From the NCBI RefSeq assembly GCF_001648155.1, contig NZ_CP015199.1, positions 4,535,001-4,599,000 of the forward strand: a DNA stretch of 64,000 nt. Direction: 5' to 3'. A program made the position numbers and the translations under genes. Source of the DNA: Chryseobacterium glaciei. GTDB taxonomy: Bacteria > Bacteroidota > Bacteroidia > Flavobacteriales > Weeksellaceae. The stretch's first letter is position 1. Each line of letters begins with the position of its first letter. The notes below the pieces were generated by a model. That model was not told where the DNA came from, searched no databases, and saw nothing but the letters and a program-made list of their open reading frames with translations. Positions 8,785 to 16,546 of the stretch are shown here, piece after piece.

Positions 8785-10191
8785 ATGAAAAAAATATTCA
8801 TTATCATACTTCCACTCTTTTTGAGTGGATTTTTATTTTCTCAGAAAAAACCTCAAAAAAAGCCGGTAAAAAAAGGAATCGTCACCAAGATGAACTATCA
8901 TGATGAGTTTAAGAAAATCTCAGACGAAATCATGACTAATGGCACTGCCTACGAAAACCTTGGAGAATTAACCAAAGGCGTTGGATCACGTTTTAGTGCA
9001 ACTCCGGGCTATATGAAAGCGGTAGAATGGGCTGAAAAGAAGTTTAAAGATGCAGGTATCGAAATGATCTGGAGACAGGAAGTAAAAGTTCCTGTTTGGA
9101 TACGCGGAAAGGAATCTTTACAAATAAAAGCCAGCAATGGAGATTGGAAAAATATTAAAATGCTCTCTTTTGGAAATTCTGAAGGAACAGGCGGAAAAGA
9201 CCTTACAGCTGAAATTGTTTTAATTAATACCACTTCTGAGCTTAATGCCTTATCGGTGGGACAGTTAAAAGACAAAATCGTTTTCGTTAATCTTCCGATG
9301 GACCCGAAAATCATTAACACAAGTGATTCCTATTTAATTACAGCAAAATCTAAATTAATATCTGCTTCCGTCATTGCAAAAACAGGAGCTAAAGCTTTAA
9401 TTATAAGATCATTAACAACGGCAACAGATGATACACCGCATGCAAAAATGGTGTATTATGAACCGGAAGACAAAGTTAAAATTCCTGCGTTATCAATCGG
9501 AGTAAGATCTGCAGATGAACTTGAAAAATTATTAAAAAAACAAAAAGTAACCGCCAAATTAAACATGTCTGCCGAATCAAAAGGCGACACGACCAATCCA
9601 AATATCATTGCTGAAATTCAAGGTAAAAAAGATTCTAAAGTGATTGTATTGGGAGCTCAGCTAGATTCTTGGGATTTCGCGGAAGGTGCTCATGATGACG
9701 GCACAGGAGTCGTTCAGTGCATTGAAGTGTTGAGAACGTTAAAAGCGCTTGGCATCGAAAATAATCATACCATCAGAGTTGTTTTGTACGCAAATAGTGA
9801 AAATGGTGGACAGGGTCGCGACATGTATGCAGCTTACGTTAAAAAGAGAGATGAGAAGCATATTTTCGCTTTAGGAACAGATGCCGGCGGCTATTCTCCG
9901 AGAGGTTTTTCATTAGATATGTCTCCTCAGAGAAGAAGATTGATATTTGACTGGAAAAGCTATTTCCTTCCATACGGCATTTATGATTTTGATCAAACCG
10001 ATGCCATTCAGGATATTTCTCCTTTGAAAAAACTGGATATTCCTTTGGCTGAAATGGTTGTCGACACTCAAAGATATTTCGATTATCATCATTCGGTTGA
10101 AGATACTTATGATAAAGTAAGCAAGAGAGAGCTTCTTTTAGGCGCCGTGGCTATGACACAAATGATTTTTATGATCGATAAAAATTGGTAA
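8785..10191 (+). CDS. M28 peptidase-like protein, probable inactive paralogue
   Basis: 468 residues with a Sec signal peptide (residues 1-20), a PA (protease-associated) insert domain (about 130-250) and an M28 fold related to carboxypeptidase Q. Compared with the active family and with the adjacent paralogue, the first zinc-ligand histidine is replaced by Q292 (GAQLDSWD instead of GGHLDSWD). The general-base glutamate is replaced by S338 (ANSENG instead of ANEENG). D304, E339, the aspartate of TDAGG and the YHHSVEDT histidine remain. The protein is therefore likely to be catalytically dead or greatly altered. The next gene starts one base after its stop codon. Confidence 0.88.
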   Translation: MKKIFIIILPLFLSGFLFSQKKPQKKPVKKGIVTKMNYHDEFKKISDEIMTNGTAYENLGELTKGVGSRFSATPGYMKAVEWAEKKFKDAGIEMIWRQEVKVPVWIRGKESLQIKASNGDWKNIKMLSFGNSEGTGGKDLTAEIVLINTTSELNALSVGQLKDKIVFVNLPMDPKIINTSDSYLITAKSKLISASVIAKTGAKALIIRSLTTATDDTPHAKMVYYEPEDKVKIPALSIGVRSADELEKLLKKQKVTAKLNMSAESKGDTTNPNIIAEIQGKKDSKVIVLGAQLDSWDFAEGAHDDGTGVVQCIEVLRTLKALGIENNHTIRVVLYANSENGGQGRDMYAAYVKKRDEKHIFALGTDAGGYSPRGFSLDMSPQRRRLIFDWKSYFLPYGIYDFDQTDAIQDISPLKKLDIPLAEMVVDTQRYFDYHHSVEDTYDKVSKRELLLGAVAMTQMIFMIDKNW

Positions 10192-10192
10192 A

Positions 10193-11551
10193 ATGAAAAA
10201 ACTATTAGGAATATCATTATTACTTCTAAGCTTGACGGTTTTTGGTCAGGTTAAAGAAGATTCAATACAATTCAGTAAAATTTCAACAGAGATTTTAAAT
10301 AACGGAAAAGGATACACCGAATTAAAAGATTTAACTAAAAATATTGGTCACCGTTTAAGCGGTTCCGAAGCTTACGAAAAGTCCGTAAAATGGGCTGAAC
10401 AGAAACTTAAAGATGCCGGAGCAGATAAAGTCTGGCTTCAGGAAGTAATGATCCCCGTTTGGGAAAGAGGAAAAGAATCTTTGCAGATTAAAACCTCCAA
10501 CGGAACTTGGAAAGGCTTAAAAATGCTTTCTTTAGGAAATTCTGAAGGTACAGGTGGAAAAGATATTTCGGGAGAAATTATCATGGTAAAATCCATGGAA
10601 GAATATGAAAAACTTCCTGCCGAAAAAGTAAAAGACAAAATAATTTTCTTTAATTATCCTTTCAGTCAGTCTTTTGTTGAGACTTTCATAGGATATGGTG
10701 ATGCCGCAAAATATAGAACAACAGCCGCCTCTTTAACGGCCAAAAAAGGTGGAAAATTTGCGATTATCCGTTCGCTTTCTTCTGCTTTTGATGATGTTCC
10801 TCACACAGGAGCAATGCGTTATGAAGATAAAGTCAATAAAATTCCAGCAGTTGCTATTGGAAACACAACCGCAGACGAACTGGAAAATCTATTAAAATCT
10901 CAAAAAATCACTGCAAAACTCAATTCTAATTGCGGGATGAAAGGCGAGAAACTCTCCCACTCTGTTATCGGTGAAATCACAGGCAAAAAAGATAAAAGTG
11001 TCATCGTTGTCGGCGGACATTTAGATTCTTGGGACGTTGGCGAAGGTGCCCATGACGACGGAGCCGGAATTGTACAAAGTATTGAAGTTTTAAGAACCTT
11101 CAAAAAGCTTGGAATTCAGAATAATCATACAATACGAGTTGTCTGTTTTGCCAACGAAGAAAACGGTGTAAAAGGCGGAATTCAGTACGGAAAAACAGCA
11201 AAAGACAACAATGAAAAACATCTTTTTGCATTAGAATCTGATGCCGGAGGTTTTACTCCAAGAGGAATTGCCCTTGAAATGGATGATGCCAAAAGAAACC
11301 AGATCAAAGGCTGGTCGGCTTTATTCTTCCCTTACGGAGTGTATAATTTTGAAGGAAAATATTCAGGAACAGATATTTATCCGCTTCATGATATGGGAGT
11401 TCCAACGGCGGAGTTGGTTCCCGATTCTCAAAGGTATTTTGACATTCATCACACCGAAGAAGATACTTTCGAAAAGGTTAACCGACGAGAGTTGCTTTTA
11501 GGAGCTGTCGCCATGACGCAGATTATTTATATGATTGATAAGAACTGGTAA
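10193..11551 (+). CDS. M28 family metallopeptidase (carboxypeptidase Q-like)
   Basis: 452 residues with a Sec signal peptide (about 1-18), PA domain and M28 catalytic domain. All five di-zinc ligands and the general base are visible: H276 in GGHLDSWD, D288 in GAHDDG, E322-E323 in ANEENG, D in ESDAGG and H in DIHHTEED. It is likely a periplasmic or secreted aminopeptidase/dipeptidase. It is a tandem duplicate of the preceding gene (one-base spacing), with strong similarity over the full length, and is followed by a terminator. The pair forms an enzyme/pseudoenzyme operon. Confidence 0.93.
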   Translation: MKKLLGISLLLLSLTVFGQVKEDSIQFSKISTEILNNGKGYTELKDLTKNIGHRLSGSEAYEKSVKWAEQKLKDAGADKVWLQEVMIPVWERGKESLQIKTSNGTWKGLKMLSLGNSEGTGGKDISGEIIMVKSMEEYEKLPAEKVKDKIIFFNYPFSQSFVETFIGYGDAAKYRTTAASLTAKKGGKFAIIRSLSSAFDDVPHTGAMRYEDKVNKIPAVAIGNTTADELENLLKSQKITAKLNSNCGMKGEKLSHSVIGEITGKKDKSVIVVGGHLDSWDVGEGAHDDGAGIVQSIEVLRTFKKLGIQNNHTIRVVCFANEENGVKGGIQYGKTAKDNNEKHLFALESDAGGFTPRGIALEMDDAKRNQIKGWSALFFPYGVYNFEGKYSGTDIYPLHDMGVPTAELVPDSQRYFDIHHTEEDTFEKVNRRELLLGAVAMTQIIYMIDKNW

Positions 11552-11561
11552 AATATAGGAA

Positions 11562-11589
11562 AACCGCTGATTGGATCAGCGGTTTTTGT
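11562..11589 (+). terminator. Intrinsic terminator after the M28 pair
   Basis: AACCGCTGAT (11562-11571), loop TGG, ATCAGCGGTT (11575-11584), followed by a T-rich run. Confidence 0.9.
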
Positions 11590-11618
11590 TTTTATTGTTT
11601 TGTGAGAATTATTAATTA

Positions 11619-12764
11619 TTATTTTTCATAATATTCAATTTTCCTTATCCATTTGTATAGATCTTTTCCGTCTACGTTTTTGATAACTTCTGTCCAGTTT
11701 TTTTGTTTGTCAAAGGTATATTTGAAGGTGATAACTGAAGGTTCTTTTTTATTATATGTATCTAAATAAAATATTTTGCTTATATAATTATCTTTATACT
11801 CAAACCTTATATCATTTGAAACTTTATTGTTATAATAAATTGTTCTTCTTTCCAACTTTTTATCTTTAGTGTAAATGTAAATGATGCACATCGTTTTTAC
11901 ATTATCATCAAAGCTTTCCTCTTTCAACCTTTTTCCATTTTCAAATATAATGTAAGAAGATAATTTTCCATTAATGAAATCACTCTGTTTTGTTAAGTTT
12001 CCGGATTTATCGTATTCATATTTAAGATGCCGACCTTGAGATATTTTTTTATTCTGATAATCATCTTTATAGTTGAAATATTTCTCTTCCATTACTTTGT
12101 ATTGATTATCATAAATTTTTATTTGGCTTAATTTCTTATGATAAACCGAGTCTTTAGTTTCAGTATAGCCCTCACCTACTTTTTTCCAAATATCATTGGT
12201 AATGGCAAAAATACTATCTGTCTTTGTAATCGTGTCAAATTTTGTAACAAATAATGGGTTAAAACTTTCAAGATTATTCGAATATTTTTCAACAGGCTTA
12301 TCCTTCCTTTTATAGTAAAGCTCTCCAAATTTCGCCGTTTTGCTATCTTTATCATAAAAATAATAAGATGTTTTTTCAGAACGTTCGTTTTTAGACTTTT
12401 CTGTAATTAATCTATTCAAATTATCAAAAGTATAATCATAATCATCAACAATTTCCCCTGACTTATAATACCACGTTTCTTTAATAATATTTCGATTTTT
12501 ATCGTAGTAGGTTTCATTGTTTATATATCTGCAAAAATCTGTTTCGAACCAAGAGCCCACCATATTTTTTCTTAAATTTTCAGGTTTCATTATAGTTGCA
12601 TGACCATATTCATCATCAGCTTTCAGAAAAGTAAAGGGGCCAGATTCGTTTAGAAAAACGACAGATTCTTTCACAAACTTAAGCTTTCCTAAAATTGAAT
12701 CTTTAATAACCTGAGAATTAAAATAAGCAGATAAAAAAATTAAAAAAAATAATATTTGTTTCAT
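11619..12764 (-). CDS. Secreted protein with YD-like beta repeats, unknown function
   Basis: 381 residues with a signal peptide (about residues 1-17). The mature part contains repeated tyrosine-rich strands of the type YYDKNRNIIKETWYY, YDYTFDNLNRLITE and YEYDKSGNLTKQ. These resemble the YD/RHS or MORN-like antecedent repeats seen in many Bacteroidota surface proteins of unknown function. No catalytic domain is seen. It follows the three DUF6705 lipoprotein genes on the same strand, but a terminator hairpin (12780-12801) lies 15 bp before its ATG and I found no separate promoter. Its expression probably depends on read-through. Confidence 0.75.
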   Translation of the reverse strand: MKQILFFLIFLSAYFNSQVIKDSILGKLKFVKESVVFLNESGPFTFLKADDEYGHATIMKPENLRKNMVGSWFETDFCRYINNETYYDKNRNIIKETWYYKSGEIVDDYDYTFDNLNRLITEKSKNERSEKTSYYFYDKDSKTAKFGELYYKRKDKPVEKYSNNLESFNPLFVTKFDTITKTDSIFAITNDIWKKVGEGYTETKDSVYHKKLSQIKIYDNQYKVMEEKYFNYKDDYQNKKISQGRHLKYEYDKSGNLTKQSDFINGKLSSYIIFENGKRLKEESFDDNVKTMCIIYIYTKDKKLERRTIYYNNKVSNDIRFEYKDNYISKIFYLDTYNKKEPSVITFKYTFDKQKNWTEVIKNVDGKDLYKWIRKIEYYEK

Positions 12765-12779
12765 ATTTCATCATTTGAA

Positions 12780-12801
12780 AAAGCCTCTTTGCAGAGGCTT
12801 T
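12780..12801 (-). terminator. Terminator hairpin between the DUF6705 genes and the YD-like gene
   Basis: On the minus strand, AAAGCCTCT, loop GCAA, AGAGGCTTT, then TTC. It is 5 bp after the last DUF6705 stop codon and 15 bp before the next ATG, so it could also act as an attenuator. Confidence 0.65.
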
Positions 12802-12806
12802 GTGTT

Positions 12807-13379
12807 TTATTGTTTAGTAAAAATTAAATCCTTTGTTTCGGGTAGATAAATATTAATATCAGTTCCAGAAGGACATTTATTACTGTCAATTATCGTACTA
12901 TTTGGTATATACTCCCACGATATTTGTGTAGAATTGAGTTTTTTCAAACGTATACTTCCCCAACCCACTCCACAATTTGTTCCTCCATAATTAAATGAAA
13001 TTACGTTTAGTGTAGGTCTGATTCTTAAACTATAAATTGTATGTTCTATTTGATTAGACTGAAAGCTCATATTTTGGGTATCTTGAAGTATAACACCTAA
13101 AGAATTTTTTATCTGATATTTTATTGATAATACATCTCGATAGAACTTTCTTTCACCATACTGTATTAATTTATGAGGCTGTTTACTAATAAACAAGAAA
13201 ATTTGGGTTCCATTAAAACTAGCATTCCAACTACCTATATATGGAGTAAGCTCATTATTTAAATCCTTTAAATAAGAGCCTGCAGGGACATCATCTGGAT
13301 AAGTATTTAAAGGATAAGTTTGTTGTGCTTTACAAGAAAACACAACAAACACTCCTAAAAATATTATTAAACTCTTCAC
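12807..13379 (-). CDS. DUF6705-like lipoprotein, tandem copy 3
   Basis: 190 residues. The signal peptide ends in a lipobox (VFSC, cysteine at residue 16), followed by KAQQTYPL. It starts with GTG overlapping the TAG of the preceding copy by one base, so it is translationally coupled. The last 55-60 residues (from YGGTNCGVGWGS to IFTKQ) are nearly identical to the other two copies, whereas residues 20-125 diverge. The family is recalled as DUF6705, a lipoprotein family of Bacteroidota without known function. The conserved SYLKDLNNEL and IGSWNASFNG segments recur in all copies. Confidence 0.8.
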   Translation of the reverse strand: MKSLIIFLGVFVVFSCKAQQTYPLNTYPDDVPAGSYLKDLNNELTPYIGSWNASFNGTQIFLFISKQPHKLIQYGERKFYRDVLSIKYQIKNSLGVILQDTQNMSFQSNQIEHTIYSLRIRPTLNVISFNYGGTNCGVGWGSIRLKKLNSTQISWEYIPNSTIIDSNKCPSGTDINIYLPETKDLIFTKQ

Positions 13380-13951
13380 TATTGTTTGGTAAAAATTAAA
13401 TCCTTTGTTTCGGGTAGATAAATATTAATATCAGTTCCAGAAGGACATTTATTACTGTCAATGATCGTACTATTTGGTATATACTCCCACGATAGTTGTG
13501 TAGGATTTAGTTTTTTCAAACGTATACTTCCCCAGCCTACTCCACAATTAGTCCCTCCATAATAAAATAAGATTTCATTTCCATTATCTTCTGCCCATTG
13601 ACTATAAATTGTATGTCTTATTTGTTGTACTGGTATGGTTATGCTTTGAGTATTTTGAAGAGTTATTCCAGAAGAATTTTCAACTATATATTTTATAGAT
13701 AAAGCGTCTCTATAAAATTTATATTTACCTTGGTCAAAAAGTTTATGAACTTCTTTAGTAATAAATAAAGTTATTACTTTTCCTTGAAAATTAGCTTTAT
13801 AAGTGCCGATATATGAAACCAATTCATTATTCAAATCCTTTAAATATGAATAATTAGGCGTTTCTGTATAATCTGTTTTTAATGGATAAGCTTGTTGCGC
13901 CTTACAAGAAAACACAACAAACATTCCTAAAAATATTATTAAACTCTTCAC
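13379..13951 (-). CDS. DUF6705-like lipoprotein, tandem copy 2
   Basis: 190 residues, same architecture as its neighbours: lipobox VFSC at residue 16, variable central part, invariant C-terminal block. The signal peptide DNA is nearly identical to copy 3, while the centre (VSYIGTYKANFQGKVIT and IPVQQIRHTIYSQW) differs markedly. It starts with GTG, overlapping the TAG of copy 1, and its distance to copy 3 is 572 bp, the duplication unit length. It is an outer-membrane or periplasmic lipoprotein by its signal; function unknown. Confidence 0.8.
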   Translation of the reverse strand: MKSLIIFLGMFVVFSCKAQQAYPLKTDYTETPNYSYLKDLNNELVSYIGTYKANFQGKVITLFITKEVHKLFDQGKYKFYRDALSIKYIVENSSGITLQNTQSITIPVQQIRHTIYSQWAEDNGNEILFYYGGTNCGVGWGSIRLKKLNPTQLSWEYIPNSTIIDSNKCPSGTDINIYLPETKDLIFTKQ

Positions 13952-14529
13952 TATTGTTTAGTAAAAATTAAATCCTTTGCTTCGGGAAGATAAATATTAA
14001 TATCAGTTCCAGAAGGACATTTATTACTGTCAATTATCGTACTATTTGGGATATACTCCCACGATATTTGTGTAGGATTTAGTTTTTTCAAACGTATACT
14101 CCCCCAACCAACTCCACAATTTGTCCCACCATAAGATAGCATGACTAAATTATAATATGGATTAATCATTGTGCTATAAATAGTGTGTTGAATCTGATTA
14201 GATTGAAAATTCATGTTTTTAGTATCTTGAAGAACAGTTTGTGAAGAATTCTTAACAATAAATCTGATAGATAAAACATCTCTGTAAAATTTTTGATCTA
14301 CATAGTCTATTAGCTTATGAGACTCTTTTGTAATATATAAAGTGATTTGATTTCCATTAAAATTTGAATTGTAAGTACCTATATATGGATTTAGTTCATT
14401 ATTTGTATCTTTTAAATAAGAATAATTAGGAATATTTCTAAAATCCGTATTTAATGGATACTCTTGTGCTTTACAAGAAATTAAACTTATAATAAAGCCT
14501 ACTAATAATATTTTTTTTAAATTTTTCAT
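13951..14529 (-). CDS. DUF6705-like lipoprotein, tandem copy 1
   Basis: 192 residues, first of three tandem paralogues and the only one with an ATG start. The lipobox is LISC (cysteine near residue 19). The N-terminal signal sequence differs from copies 2 and 3, but the C-terminal 60 residues are almost identical to theirs. It begins 16 bp after the stop codon of the large JAMM-motif lipoprotein, so the four genes read as one operon. Shared conserved residues include YLKDxNNEL, YIGTY and YGGTNCGVGW (one cysteine) and a second cysteine in SNKCPSGTD, which could form a disulfide. Confidence 0.8.
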   Translation of the reverse strand: MKNLKKILLVGFIISLISCKAQEYPLNTDFRNIPNYSYLKDTNNELNPYIGTYNSNFNGNQITLYITKESHKLIDYVDQKFYRDVLSIRFIVKNSSQTVLQDTKNMNFQSNQIQHTIYSTMINPYYNLVMLSYGGTNCGVGWGSIRLKKLNPTQISWEYIPNSTIIDSNKCPSGTDINIYLPEAKDLIFTKQ

Positions 14530-14545
14530 TTTTATTTTTTTAATG

Positions 14546-15880
14546 TTAAGGGCAAGTTACAGGAACAGGTTGATTAGCACTGTCTAATTGAATATTCTTT
14601 ATTACTCCACCGCTTTCTATTCTTTGCAAATTAACTTTTCCATCTAATCCCATTTTTTTTAAAGTATCAAAAAATAATGCTTCAACTCCTTTATTATTTA
14701 AATTTAGATGGTCTGTGGAATATTGAGGATCCAATAACATAACATCACTAATATTCTGATATTTAATACTATAATTATCCAAGTCATACTGCGAAAAAGT
14801 CACCAAAGCACCATCATAATTTCCGTTGAACTGTATTACATAATGCATGCCATTAGGCGCAACCATTCCAAGATAAGCATTAGATGCATTAGCGGGATTA
14901 GAAGTTGGTTGTGCTAATGCAAACTGCAAAAGCTGTTCGATATCAGCAGGAGAAAACATGGGTGTTCCCGTTGTATGGTTATGATAACCTCCTTGGTAGC
15001 CTGTTTTGTCTCCAAAATCTACATTATGTTTTCCGCCAACAATAAGGTTTGAAGGTGTACCGTCAGCTTTAAATTTAACTCCTTTTTCTCCAAAATTAGG
15101 ATCAGATTCAGGTAATATAGATTGGTCTTTCAAATCTTTAATCTTAGCTTTTACTTTAGGATTCGTTAAGTTACTTTTCGTTTTCGCACAAGGATCTTCC
15201 GGAGGTTCTGGATCTTGAGGACCATCTCCGCCGCCTCCTGGATAAGGATAGGGATCGCCATCTCCACTTCCACCTGTACATTCACCATCCGGCCCCACAA
15301 TCCCAACACAGCCTTCCTGTTGTACATTTTTGCATGACGTTACATGATAGGTAGACCAGCTCCCTTGTCCGGAACCAGGGTTAGAGTCGCCACCACCGCT
15401 AGGCAACCAAACAGATATCGCTCGTGTGGTACAAACCAGCCTATTTGTCTCATTACTGGCTTCATTGGGTAAAGCTTTTTTCGTACGGGTCGAAATGATG
15501 TTCTGGAAAAAAGCAATATCATCCGCTTCATTGGTATAAATAAAATATATATTCTTTCCATGTCTTGGCACCTGTAATACTGAAACCACTTTTTTATTTT
15601 CTACCACAGGAACCATTAGAAAGCTTTCATCAAAGCGATCCATTGTTGTAGCATAATCCCAAAAAGGCGTACCATTAAATTTTTTAATTTTGGTTTCGTT
15701 TTCGCGATAGACCTGAATTACATTTTGAATGTATTTCTCATCTTCTTTCCAAAGAGATTTGTTTTCGTATTCCTTAGAGGAAGGATCTAGTGATGAAGAG
15801 AGATCATCATGAACACAGGAATACAGCGAAATGCTGAGAACTGCTAAGATAAGCAGCCTGATAATAAAGCTTTTTTTCAT
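14546..15880 (-). CDS. Large lipoprotein with Gly/Pro-rich linker and JAMM-like metal motif
   Basis: 444 residues. The signal peptide ends in the lipobox LYSC (cysteine near residue 22). An N-terminal domain (about 40-160) is followed by a Gly/Pro/Asp-rich linker (about 165-235) with paired cysteines, then a C-terminal domain. The latter contains YHNHTTGTPMFSPADI with H300, H302, S310 and D313, spaced exactly as HxHx7SxxD, the metal-binding signature of JAB1/MPN/JAMM proteases and RadC-like folds. The required upstream glutamate could be E258 or E265. It might be a surface metallopeptidase, or a toxin-like domain. It is divergent from the XRE regulator and heads the DUF6705 operon. Confidence 0.78.
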   Translation of the reverse strand: MKKSFIIRLLILAVLSISLYSCVHDDLSSSLDPSSKEYENKSLWKEDEKYIQNVIQVYRENETKIKKFNGTPFWDYATTMDRFDESFLMVPVVENKKVVSVLQVPRHGKNIYFIYTNEADDIAFFQNIISTRTKKALPNEASNETNRLVCTTRAISVWLPSGGGDSNPGSGQGSWSTYHVTSCKNVQQEGCVGIVGPDGECTGGSGDGDPYPYPGGGGDGPQDPEPPEDPCAKTKSNLTNPKVKAKIKDLKDQSILPESDPNFGEKGVKFKADGTPSNLIVGGKHNVDFGDKTGYQGGYHNHTTGTPMFSPADIEQLLQFALAQPTSNPANASNAYLGMVAPNGMHYVIQFNGNYDGALVTFSQYDLDNYSIKYQNISDVMLLDPQYSTDHLNLNNKGVEALFFDTLKKMGLDGKVNLQRIESGGVIKNIQLDSANQPVPVTCP

Positions 15881-15942
15881 TAATTGTTTGTTTTTTACGT
15901 TGTAAATATATAAAATAATTCTCTATACAAGGAGAACTTCTA

Positions 15943-15950
15943 CAAAACTA
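15943..15950 (-). promoter_or_regulatory. -7 element of the lipoprotein operon
   Basis: CAAAACTA on the plus strand reads TAGTTTTG on the minus strand, a match to TAnnTTTG. It lies about 63 bp upstream of the ATG of the large lipoprotein. No TTG at the expected -33 distance was found. Confidence 0.4.
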
Positions 15951-15972
15951 AAATAAAATTTGTCCCAACATC

Positions 15973-16007
15973 ATAAGAATTTTTATATTTTTGATAAAAA
16001 TTCTTAT
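15973..16007. promoter_or_regulatory. 14-bp inverted repeat bracketing the -7 element of the XRE gene (probable operator)
   Basis: ATAAGAATTTTTAT (15973-15986) and ATAAAAATTCTTAT (15994-16007) are perfect inverted copies around a 7-bp spacer. The -7 element TATTTTTG (15986-15993) fills the spacer, and the ATG of the XRE gene follows 3 bp later. Binding here by the XRE protein would block its own transcription and could affect the divergent lipoprotein promoter. Confidence 0.65.
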
Positions 16008-16010
16008 AAA

Positions 16011-16376
16011 ATGAGTATAGGTACTAGGGTAAAGCAATACAGGGAAGCTAAAAACTGGTCTCAGGAAGATCTGGCAATACGTCTTGATACTACACAGACC
16101 ACGATTTCCAATATAGAATCTGATAAAAATATCCCCAATTCTTTGCTCTTAAAAAAGATTGCTGATGAATTAGAAGTTAATTTAAATGATCTATACGATG
16201 ATAAAATAACAAATATTAGTAATATAGAAAAGAATGACGGTGTTGTAAATACAGGAAGTGGAACCGTAAATATGCAATCACCAGAACTACTAGAAGCTAT
16301 CCTAAAAAATCAGGAGCAGATTGCCAAACTGATGGAAGCTCAAAGTAAACTGATAGAAAGTTTACTGAAAAAATAA
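16011..16376 (+). CDS. XRE-family helix-turn-helix regulator
   Basis: 121 residues from the ATG at 16011; an in-frame TTG at 15960 lies upstream of the promoter and is rejected. The N-terminal HTH_3/Cro-CI domain (residues 1-65) has the pattern VKQYREAKNWSQEDLA, then LDTTQTTISNIES. The C-terminus is an acidic linker (NDGVVNTGSGTVN) and a probable coiled coil for dimerisation (about 85-121). A perfect inverted repeat immediately upstream is a candidate autoregulatory operator. It is divergent from the lipoprotein operon and followed by the 41-bp palindrome array. Confidence 0.9.
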   Translation: MSIGTRVKQYREAKNWSQEDLAIRLDTTQTTISNIESDKNIPNSLLLKKIADELEVNLNDLYDDKITNISNIEKNDGVVNTGSGTVNMQSPELLEAILKNQEQIAKLMEAQSKLIESLLKK

Positions 16377-16398
16377 GATCATATCGCCCCTAAAATAT

Positions 16399-16440
16399 AG
16401 GTTTGCATTGTCGGAGTTTCCGAAAGTGCAAACCTTTTTT
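16399..16440 (+). terminator. Terminator of the XRE gene containing the first array palindrome
   Basis: AGGTTTGCA (16399-16407) pairs with TGCAAACCT (16427-16435) and is followed by a T-run. The apical part is the first TCGGAGTTTCCGA palindrome of the array. Confidence 0.75.
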
Positions 16441-16546
16441 ATTTCTTATCATCGGAAGTTCCGACGGGTTAAACTTAATTCATTTCTCTTCGTCGGAGTT
16501 TCCGACAGCATGAATCTGTTTCGATTTAGGTCGTCGGAATTTCCGA
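16411..16546. repeat. Array of four 13-bp palindromes with exact 41-bp period
   Basis: TCGGAGTTTCCGA at 16411, TCGGAAGTTCCGA at 16452, TCGGAGTTTCCGA at 16493 and TCGGAATTTCCGA at 16534. Each start is 41 bp from the last. The 28-bp spacers are mostly unrelated, although spacers 1, 3 and 4 begin with loosely similar sequence (AAGTGCAAAC, CAGCATGAAT, CAATGCAAAG). The period is close to four helical turns. A 70-codon open frame crosses the array but appears to be a by-product of the repeats. Confidence 0.8.

Noticed and set aside
11241..11501. 86-codon frame inside the second M28 gene
   Set aside because: A shadow of the peptidase gene in another frame, without its own signals.
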